From Chrysomallon squamiferum (taxonomy: Eukaryota > Mollusca > Gastropoda > Neomphalida > Peltospiridae), in contig CM022669.1 of the NCBI GenBank assembly GCA_012295275.1, forward strand, positions 17,967,091-18,031,090: a DNA stretch of 64,000 nt, in the 5' to 3' direction. Shown here piece by piece: positions 1-64,000 of the stretch. Under the pieces are notes generated by a model. The model searched no databases, was not told where the DNA came from, and was given only the letters and a program-made list of their open reading frames with translations. Made by a program: the position numbers and the translations under genes. Positions within the stretch are counted from its first letter, which is position 1, and every line of letters begins with the position of its first letter.

Positions 1-364
1 ACAAAATTTTTCTTCTTTTTTTTCCTATTGAGAAAAAAATTACCACTGATACTAAATTTCTTTTATAAACAACAAAGTCGTATGGGTATTCTTCCACCAA
101 AAGATGCTCAATTCACGGTTTCACATGGAACAATCTGTCGAAATAACCTTCGACAATCTTTGGGCTGCATGCATCTATTATTTACTCACCGCTCGATCTA
201 ATTTTCCACATTTCTATTGGCAACGTGTAGTCAGCCTGCCGTGGCGATGAATTAATAATAAGTTCGGTAACTGTTAATTAAAACTCAGGTATGTATCTTT
301 GTGCTTGGTTAAGAAGTCGCTGCCAGAGCAAGTTCAGGTGAATGTAGCTTAGAAATATCTCGTT
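1..364 (+). other. possible first 5' exon or promoter region (two strong splice donors)
   Basis: This is the least repetitive part of the upstream flank. Two donor-like sites on the plus strand are striking: CTCAG|GTATGT (exon end 288) and CTCGTT|GTAAGTATG (exon end 364). Either could end a non-coding first exon of the large gene, which would then splice to 2801 or 8523. There is no protein evidence. The gene to the left, if any, is not visible. Confidence 0.2.
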
Positions 365-518
365 GTAAGTATGCGTTTCATTTTCTTTTTTCTTTTCTTT
401 TCTTTTTTTTTTGTTTTTTTTTGTTGTAGAATATGCGTGGTGTTTATTTCAACCTGTAAGTTTGAACGTAGTTTGAACGTAACTCTATTTTCAGTTTATG
501 TGTACATTAAACTATGCA

Positions 519-551
<33 letters not shown>

Positions 552-592
552 CATGAAAATAATAATAATAATAATAATAATAATAATCATAA

Positions 593-628
<36 letters not shown>

Positions 629-1209
629 GGTGATGATAATAATAAAATAATAATGATGATGATAATGATGATGATAACTGAAGATGCTGCACTCAGAGAA
701 TCTTATACACATACCGAGTTTTCACGATAATCGTTTATCTGAATTTATTATTCTTATAATTACTACTATTTTCACCTGCATATGTTTTCGCCCCATTATC
801 TACCTTTGTATGTGTTTTTTTGCGTATTATCAAGTGTATGTTTGTGTGTGTCATTCTGAGTATTTTTAAATGTGTGTTTGTGTTTGTGTGTGTATAAGCG
901 TGAATGAGTATCTCAAACGTGACTCAGATAGAACACTTCGACAAAGTTCTAGGTAGATTTAAGTGATTTTGATGACACTAATATATGTCCATTTTTTAAA
1001 AAGACAATTTCAAAAGTTATGTTTTGATCTTCTTCTTCTGTTCTTTACCTAAACTGTTCATTCATTTACGATTAAAACTGTGCCAGCTGTATAGTTAAAT
1101 AAAACATTTCTCATTTCATGTAATTAAAGATTTTATAATATTTTCTTTTGAACATGATGACAGTAATACACATGCACATTCAGAGAAGAAATAAACTTTT
1201 CCTTGAAAA

Positions 1210-1254
<45 letters not shown>

Positions 1255-1529
1255 TGTCTTCTCTTTCTCTCATTTTTCTTGTCTTCTCTTTCTCTCTCTC
1301 TATCTTCTGTCTCTCTCTCTCTTTTCTCTCTCTTCATTTTTCTGTATTAATTTCTATGTTTCTAATTAAAATACTACTTTTTACTATTATTATTGTTATT
1401 ATTATTATTGTTGTTGTTGTTATTATTATTATTTATGAATCAGTATTTGTTAATTTAAAATAATCAAACCTTTGCTATATTTACTGATTTAAATATAAAA
1501 AAAAAATATTTTCCTCATTCGGTCTGTTT

Positions 1530-1623
<94 letters not shown>

Positions 1624-2061
1624 AAACGTCAAACAACTATATAGGAAAAGAGAAACTCTTTGTTCCAGCTATGTAGACGTTACATGCGTCTTATTTTCAA
1701 ACACGCAACAATCAAAATGCAACCTTGCCACTTCACAATGCCTGTTTACGATGGTGTTTTTGTTAGTCAGCTGTGTTATTCATGACAAGCAGTGTTCTGT
1801 TTTACCACTGCAAGACGATACCGTTACAACGACATTACGTTTTTCTTGTAAATTTAGATAAACAAAAAAAGCTAAAAAATCTTTCTTTACAAATATTTAA
1901 CACCTTTTTGTTGTCGTTGTTGTTGTTTTTTCTTTTTTCTTCCTCTTCTTTTAATCATCATATTCATTGTGAAAATAACAATTATAATAATGATAATAAT
2001 AATAACAATTATAATTGTAATAATAATAAAACAAAAATAATAATAATAACAATAACAATAA

Positions 2062-2094
<33 letters not shown>

Positions 2095-2354
2095 TATTAT
2101 TATTATTATTAAATTTCATTATCGTAATAGCAGAAATAGTAGCAGTTAGAATATTTATAGTGATAGTAATAGATATAGTTGTAATATAGTTAGAAGCAGT
2201 AGTGTGGTAATAATAGTAGTAATATAAATAGTTATAGTAGTAATATAAATAGTAGAATGTGCAATGTGTTTACATAAGCGTATAGGATGTGTTCATCGTC
2301 CATGTAGTTTTAGCATCTGCATGGTGAATGTAGAAATCTCTTTGTGTGTGAGTG

Positions 2355-2385
<31 letters not shown>

Positions 2386-2800
2386 GTGTGTGTTTGTCTG
2401 TGTGTGTATGTGTGTTTGTGTGTGTGTGTGTGTCTGTGTGTACGATGCAGTAATTAAAAACAAATGAAAGATCAAACGGAATAGTCTACAGCCCTTCCAG
2501 TAATAGTATAATTACCATCGTCGTTGTCATCATAATCATTTATTTATTTATTTATTTGCTTATTTATATGTGTTCGTCTGGTTATTTACTTACGTTATAT
2601 TATTTATTTATTTTTTAATATTATTATATAATTTTCCTTTTTTTTTGTTTTGTTATTTATTTATTAATATTATGTTTTTATAGCCTGTTTATATATTTAT
2701 TTATTATTATTTATTATTATTTATTTATTTATAAGCGTTCGTCTGTTTATTCATATGTTTGTTCATCTATTTATTTATTTACGGTTTTATTTATTTACAG
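365..2800. repeat. upstream microsatellite-rich flank
   Basis: Contains (AAT)n with interruptions at about 521-635, (CT)n at 1213-1252 and 1531-1620, AAT next to ATT (self-complementary) at about 2058-2110, (GT)n at 2345-2440 and (TTTA)n at about 2535-2790. I see no convincing coding sequence. The open frames here are translated simple repeats. Confidence 0.85.
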
Positions 2801-2880
2801 ATATGGATACTGCACTTTTTCAAAACTGAGAGATTTGGTGATTTACTTAGGAATGATTAAGTAGGCTAACAGAAACAAAG
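2801..2880 (+). other. candidate 5' untranslated exon
   Basis: An 80-base segment between a good acceptor (TTTATTTATTTACAG, ending 2800) and a perfect donor (AAAG|GTAAGTAC at 2881). It has no long frame; a short upstream ORF starts ATGGATACTGC. The coding part begins exactly at an acceptor (8523), so at least one upstream exon is needed and this is the best-looking one. RNA evidence is required. Confidence 0.35.
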
Positions 2881-2934
2881 GTAAGTACAGCTGAAGTTAA
2901 TTTCACGTATGAACGGACACGCACATGGTAAAAT

Positions 2935-3034
2935 TATTATTATTATTATTATTTTTTTTTTTTTTTTTTTTTTTTTTTGAATGTCTTCACTTCTTTGTAA
3001 TTAACAGAACAAATGAATTACAATTTATGGCGTA

Positions 3035-3080
<46 letters not shown>
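2935..3080. repeat. (ATT)n, T-run and (AAT)n microsatellites
   Basis: ATT units run into a long T homopolymer at about 2952-2978, then (AAT)n occurs at about 3035-3080. Confidence 0.85.
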
Positions 3081-3082
<2 letters not shown>

Positions 3083-3425
3083 ATAAGTGACATATCTTAT
3101 GGACAGCAGATTTCGCACGTGTTCCGTCTACCATTTGAAAGAGGGCGCCACTAAGCGTCTGAAATGGTACGGAGTTACTAAAAATAGGTGTCAGCTTTAC
3201 GTTTGGACAAGCGCGCAGTTTTGTGATAGCCACAGACGATGTTTTCCGTAGACAAGCCCGTGATAAATAATCAATGATTTCAAAATCGATTCTTGTAAGG
3301 AAACCATTCTGGTGCAGTGTATACTTTATTACCATTCTTTTGTGGGTACGGCTATGCAGACGGCATGTTATTGTGATATATATGTACGATTTGAAACAAT
3401 CATCACCATGCACCTTACCCCCCCA
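3081..3425. other. unique, comparatively GC/CpG-rich segment
   Basis: This non-repetitive stretch has several CpGs and a higher GC than its surroundings. It could be a promoter or an untranslated exon. The only long frames run partly through the neighbouring AAT array and match nothing I know. Confidence 0.25.
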
Positions 3426-3519
3426 AAAAATAAATATAAATTTTTATTATTTTTTATAAACTTTTTTTCATAATTTTTTTGTTTGTTTGTTTCTTTATTT
3501 TATTATTGTTATTGTTATT

Positions 3520-3525
3520 GTTATT

Positions 3526-3608
<83 letters not shown>

Positions 3609-3620
3609 ATTATTATTATT
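3520..3620. repeat. (AAT)n/(ATT)n head-to-head microsatellite, potential long hairpin
   Basis: (AAT)n from about 3527 turns directly into (ATT)n until about 3618, so the two arms are reverse complements with essentially no loop. Downstream, 3740-3850 is (TAG/TAA/CAA)n and 3893-3921 is (TA)n. From 3922 to 4640 the sequence is unique AT-rich DNA, with (CTAT/CTGT)n at about 4500-4570. Confidence 0.85.
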
Positions 3621-3891
3621 AAATGAATTCCAAAATAGGTGAGTACAATTCTAATATTTATGTATTTATGTAAACGGAAAAAAAATCTGAAATTAATAAC
3701 AATTATTTTATGGATCACAACAGTACTGGTTTAAGTTCAAGTTAAAAAATAATAATAGTAGTAGTAGTAGTAATAATAATTAATAAATAAATAAATAAAT
3801 AAAACGACTAAATAAATAAACAACAACAGCAGCAACAACAATAACAACAATATTAATTATTGTACTGGTAAATATATTGTTTTATGTCAGG

Positions 3892-3925
<34 letters not shown>

Positions 3926-4644
3926 GTAATCAAATATATGCTTATTTATTAAATATACAATATAACATCATTACTAATATACATTATTCAGTCTGTAACA
4001 ACAAATTAACTATTCATAATTTCAACAATACCAGTAACTAATGTGAAATAAACAGATGTGTATATTAGTTTATGACACCCTAGAATATCTTAATAATAAA
4101 GCTGTTACAATGTACTTTCCAGTCAGTCTTTATTTTATTTAATAATACAACAAAAGAAAGCATGCTGTAATACATCATGGGTTACTCTTTTTGTCAACAG
4201 CAAGCCATCTTTTAATTTAGTTTTTTCCAATAATAAAGTAAAATAAAAATGAGCAGCTGGTTGGAATTGTAAAAATTATGACTAATACAGTGAATATTAT
4301 CATTTAATGAAATTACATTTATTGTTTTTGTCATTGTCAGCTGTTCATCTTTATTGTTGTATTTCATATTAGTCTACACAGTGATGTTATAGAAATATGT
4401 AGAGTGCTTTTATTCTTTGTACATGTCTTCTTGTATGCTATCTGAATGAGATATATATATATATACTTACCTATGTATATGTATAAATAGTATGTATATC
4501 TGTTTATCTATCCACCTATCTATCTATCCATCTTCTTTCTATCTGTCTGTCTGACTGTCTGTCTGTTTTCTGTTTATCTGCAATGCTAGTAACATCCAGT
4601 ACAGACTGTTGATGTTTGGTTCCCATTTCAAACAGCTAATTAAT

Positions 4645-5115
4645 TAGGGGAAACTGGGGACTGATGAGCCGTTTTTAAGATATTTGGCCATTTCACCCAA
4701 ACCTTGATGGCTAATGACTGAAAACCTGTTGATGCTTATAGATCTGTTATTAGTCTTGATTACAGTACAGAGTTTGATAGATTGCCTTCAATAACATTGT
4801 TGTAGGAAACACTTTTGTGAGTGGGTCTGTGATGGCTCATCAGGCCCCAGGGTAAGGGACCAATGAGCCACCCTTTTTGGTTAGCTCTGCTGAGAAGAAA
4901 CCAGTGTCTGTCTTCTGTTCTTTCTTTTCAGACATTCTTTTTACACCAGATTCAGCACTCTAGTCTATCCAGAAGAAAAGTAATACCAGTAAATAATTAT
5001 CTGTCATATAACATTGATTTTATAGCAATATATTCCCCTGAAATGCTGTGGGATTCAAGGAGTTACCTGCCTGTGGGACCCCATAGAAAATGGCTCATTG
5101 GTTCACAACATCACT
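4645..5115. repeat. segment with two interleaved inverted repeats
   Basis: GGGGACTGATGAGCC (4656-4670) is nearly the complement of GGCTCATCAGGCCCC (about 4834-4848). GGGACCAATGAGCC (about 4856-4869) is nearly the complement of TGGCTCATTGGTTC (5091-5104). This may be the remains of a mobile element. A 104-codon frame at 4863-5177 crosses it but resembles no known protein. From 5180 to 6640 I see only unique AT-rich DNA with small AAT and GT tracts. Confidence 0.4.
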
Positions 5116-6654
5116 TTCATTATGTTAGCCCAGTGTACCAGAGAACCACATGGTTGATCAACTTAAACTGTATTTAAAAGTCAAAAGAAATTACTAACAA
5201 AAAACACAAACCTTTACAGGATCTATGAAATATGTATTATTGCCTTAATATTAAATTATAACCAGAACACAAAACAATTACTCAAGGTAGCCAAAAATGA
5301 TCTTTTTAACTGGTGTGTTGATGGACTGTTCAAAAGATCTCTAAACAATATGGCTGAAGTTCACATGTTTAATAGCTGCACTGATGGTGATGAGATGTCA
5401 CCACCATTAATGCAGTCAGAAGTTTAAGGAGTGGCTGAAAGATCCTATCTGAGTTTTCCCAATTTCTGCTAAATTCATATTATTTACATAAGTGTACACA
5501 CAAGTATATCATTTACTATTAAGTAACAGATCAGAATAAAAGAGTTAACATAATAATAATAATCTTTACCAAATGATCCCACTTTGCTTCTGCCAGGGGA
5601 ATTACGCCCTCCAAAAGTCAAAGTCCTGTGTCAGTTAGACCATCCCATTCTGTCCTGCTTGTAGGTATATTAAATTAAAAAGAATTTTGGTCATCAGCAA
5701 GAATGATTGAAAATCCTTTAAACAAGGTCCTATCAGTATCTTAATACATATGACTGTTAGTCTGTGTGGGTGTGATATTGTCTTCTATGCAATGAAGTCA
5801 TGTATTTACTTGTAATGTTATACTGAATACATACACACACATGTAAAAGTTATGTATTATTAAATACATAAATGCCAACTGTTAAGATATTTGGATTCTT
5901 ATCGCAGTGGCTGTATTGATTATTAAACTATTTAGCTTTAGTCTGTTAGGAACATTCATTCATAATGTAATAGTATGAGTGTGTGTGTGTGTATAAGTGT
6001 GTTGACCAGATCTGTATAATGTGCTATAAAATAAAATAAAAAAATAATAGTGATGATTATGATGATAATGATCATAGTCAAAATATTAATATAATAATAA
6101 TAATAATAATAATAAAAAATAATAATAATAATATTAAAAAAAAAAAAATAGCAATACTAATAATTTCAGCAAAGCAGGAAGAAATAGGAACTTCCATTTT
6201 TTAAAATGGAGTAAACTGCAGACAAATTGACCCATAATGCATGCAATGAAGCAAGAAATATTTTTTACTCAGATACATATTTTTATTTATATTTTTATAC
6301 TGAACACTAAAATTGTAATATGTGAGGACAACACAGCAAGAGACAAAACATTCTAATCTCAAACAACTGGCCACTGTTTGACAAGTACAAGTTAGAGTTA
6401 GTGATTTTTAAAACAAAAATAAAAAAATTATATCCAGGCAGGAAAATTAATACTACTACTTTTGATAAACTGAAAATGGGGAGAAGGCTGATGTGGGAAA
6501 TATTCTAATGGCAGCATAGATGAGATTTGATCCAGAAACCATCTGTGCTTCAAGACATGTCAGTAGCATAAAACTATTAGAACATTTTGTTTCTCAGTCT
6601 TTTGGCTAGTTTTAGAAAACGATATTTCAGTAAGTCAGATATGAAAGTTGCATT

Positions 6655-6720
6655 ATATACTGGAATTGAACTCAAAACCTACCATTCTTCAAGTTAACTA
6701 CTTAACCAATAAACCTCTGT
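6655..6720 (-). mobile_element. tRNA-derived SINE head, decayed
   Basis: Read on the minus strand this segment contains TGGTTAAGTAGTTA (A-box-like) and, about 30 bases later, GAGTTCAATTCC (B-box-like). That is the RNA polymerase III promoter layout of tRNA-derived SINEs. A further B-box-like remnant lies near 6515-6545. Confidence 0.4.
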
Positions 6721-6734
6721 CTGTAATATATAAT

Positions 6735-6766
<32 letters not shown>

Positions 6767-7159
6767 GTTTCTCTTGCAACCTTTCTATGTGAGTTCTACC
6801 AAACTGTATTTCGTGTGAATTTCTCTCTATAAATGAGAAATAAAAATTTCCTTTATTGATTGTGTGTGAGTAACATGGAGTAGAAACCATTGTAGAGCAG
6901 TTCTCTGGTTGTTAAATGAAACAGCTGTTACTAACACTTATAGCACAGAAACACCAATGTTTAATAATTAGGTTGTAAGCTAGTAACAGTATCCATACTT
7001 TTATATCTTAATTACACACAACCTTTCTTCATAGTTTTCTTACTGTTTTAATGAGGATTAAAAGTTTTCAGTTTTTGTATTGGTGGGCGATGTTATGTTT
7101 CAGTTGCTGACAGAAACTTTGATGAATTCAAATAATATATTTTATACTTGATTTAGCAA

Positions 7160-7240
7160 ATGGCGGTGGTTGGTGCTTTCCTGCTGTATGTGGGAAGGTT
7201 CATATTAAAGATCCCTTCCTGCTAATTTCAAGAATTCAGT
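7160..7240 (+). mobile_element. SINE body fragment
   Basis: Contains TGTGGGAAGGTTCATATTAA and AGATCCCTTCCTGCTAAT, a diverged copy of a segment also found at about 11170, 28120 and 32210. The repeated core is 'g-aaggtgcatataaaagat'. Confidence 0.5.
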
Positions 7241-7434
7241 TATTGTCAGTTAACAACTGTTGTTATATAAAATGTGCTAGGATGGGAGGTCATTAAGCAT
7301 TCAGTAAATCATTCAGCAATGTTTCTAGAACCAGACTTCAAAGATGATCATTTTGTTAAGTTTATCAACACATTTAAAATAAACAGTTGCTAACTGTGAA
7401 ATCTGTGGTAGTAATAGTAGTTCTTACTGTCCCA

Positions 7435-7740
7435 GTAATATAAGATACCAGTTAGTGACAATGATGTAAACTACTAGTTAGTGATAGTCACACTGATGTA
7501 AAATACTAGTTAGTGATAGTCACAATAATGTAAAAAATACTAGTTAGTGATAGTCACAGTGATGTAAAATACTAATCAGTGATAGTCACAGTGATGTAAA
7601 ATACTAATCAGTGATGTAAAATACTAATCAGTGATGTAAAACACTAGTTAGTGATAATCACAGTGATGTAAAATACTAATTAGTGATAATCACACTGATG
7701 TAAAATACTAATCAGTGATGTAAAACACTAGTTAGTGACT
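7435..7740. repeat. minisatellite, units of about 32 and 20 bp
   Basis: Tandem copies of a TAGTTAGTGATAGTCACAGTG-type unit ending in ATGTAAAATAC. Some copies lack the middle (short form CAGTGATGTAAAATACTAAT). Copies are contiguous with no spacers. Confidence 0.85.
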
Positions 7741-8159
7741 TTGACATCTTTTAATCATAATGATGAATGGCAGCACATAATTTAATCATGGCCAGATATT
7801 ATTTTTTTCATTTTTATGACAGAAATGATATATTATATCATAACTTTACTACTGTTATAATACATATCACCTTATTTAATGAGTTAGTGTCAGAAACTCA
7901 ACTAGTATGTGTAATGATATAGGCCAGTTCTGTATTTTTTTAGTAAAGAGTATTTATGTTAAATACTTTTTATGTGATAATTTTATTTTTACAGTTTTAC
8001 TGTTAGTATTATCATGTACTGCTTAGATGTGCATTATTTTCTTGTTACTGTTTTATTATTAAGGATAATATTAATATATTTATTATTATTGTTTTTGTTG
8101 TTGTTATATCACAGTTATAATTATTATCATTGTTTTTTCTATCTGTTAATTGTCTTTTA

Positions 8160-8345
8160 TTATTAATGATATTATTATTATTATTATTACCAATATATTA
8201 TTATTATTATTACTATAATTATTATTATTATTATTATTGCTATTATTATTAATACAATATTGTTATTATTATTACCAATATTATTATTATTATTATTATT
8301 TTGCTATTATTATTAATAAAATAGTTATTATTATTACTATTATTA

Positions 8346-8384
<39 letters not shown>

Positions 8385-8439
8385 CATTATCATCATCATC
8401 ATCATCATCATTATTATTATTATTATTATTGTTATCATT

Positions 8440-8504
<65 letters not shown>

Positions 8505-8515
8505 CATTATAATTA
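8160..8515. repeat. (ATT)n/(ATC)n microsatellite just before the first coding exon
   Basis: Long imperfect ATT and ATC triplet runs occupy the polypyrimidine region before the acceptor at 8521-8522. The 91-residue leucine/serine frame here is a translated repeat, not a gene. Confidence 0.9.
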
Positions 8516-8522
8516 TTTTCAG

Positions 8523-63913
<55,391 letters not shown>

Positions 63914-64000
63914 GTAAGTATTTGTGTATTTTATGACTAGAATTTTTGCAAAAATGTATAAAAAAATTTGGAGAAATTTAATTAACTTAGAATTCTGTAA

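Noticed and set aside
4863-5177. 104-residue frame
   Set aside because: No recognisable domain, no splice or start context, composition like the flanks; kept only as a note on inverted repeats.
8237-8512. 91-residue Leu/Ser-rich open frame
   Set aside because: Translation of ATT/ATC triplets directly before the exon 1 acceptor; no unique sequence.

Overview
This window is AT-rich, intron-dense animal DNA. It holds the 5' half of one very large plus-strand gene and a small minus-strand gene nested in one of its introns. The large gene is the invertebrate orthologue of ADGRV1 (VLGR1/GPR98), the giant adhesion G-protein-coupled receptor. I traced 53 coding exons from a signal-peptide start at 8523 to 63913, about 10.8 kb of coding sequence or roughly 3,590 codons. 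The gene continues past the right edge: the GAIN/GPS region, the seven-helix domain and the remaining Calx-beta repeats are not here. Nearly all exons join in phase with canonical GT/AG sites. The order of modules follows vertebrate ADGRV1: Calx-beta repeats, a laminin-G/pentraxin-like domain, more Calx-beta repeats, one Calx-beta repeat carrying a cysteine-rich insert, more Calx-beta repeats, an EAR/EPTP propeller, then Calx-beta again.

Host: probably a mollusc, perhaps a gastropod. I infer this from a lophotrochozoan-looking ADGRV1, a secreted mollusc-style C-type lectin, and decayed copies of a SINE that I recall from gastropod genomes (the 'gaaggtgcatataaa' and 'cccattccagcca' segments). 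I cannot name the species.

Layout. 1-8522: upstream DNA, mostly AAT/ATT, CT, GT and TTTA microsatellites, with possible 5' untranslated exons (best candidate 2801-2880) and SINE fragments. 8523-25318: exons 1-16 (signal peptide and Calx-beta repeats 1-9, start of 10). 25319-26813: an intron of tandem arrays where a central Calx-beta exon seems to be missing. 26814-33733: exons 17-25, including the LamG domain. 33734-43320: a 9.6 kb intron holding the two-exon lectin gene on the minus strand (39120-36595). 43321-59922: exons 26-47 (Calx-beta 13 end to 23), with a frameshift in exon 26. 60239-63224: EAR propeller exons 48-52. 63709-63913: exon 53, which completes the Calx-beta repeat into which the propeller is inserted.

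The most unusual observations are: a phase clash and missing coding segment between exons 16 and 17; a four-copy tandem duplication of the exon 17 acceptor beside it; a single-base-type frameshift in exon 26; similar splice-junction duplications at exons 16, 24 and 51; and the antisense lectin gene. The first and third may be assembly errors or real lesions, and only reads or transcripts can tell.
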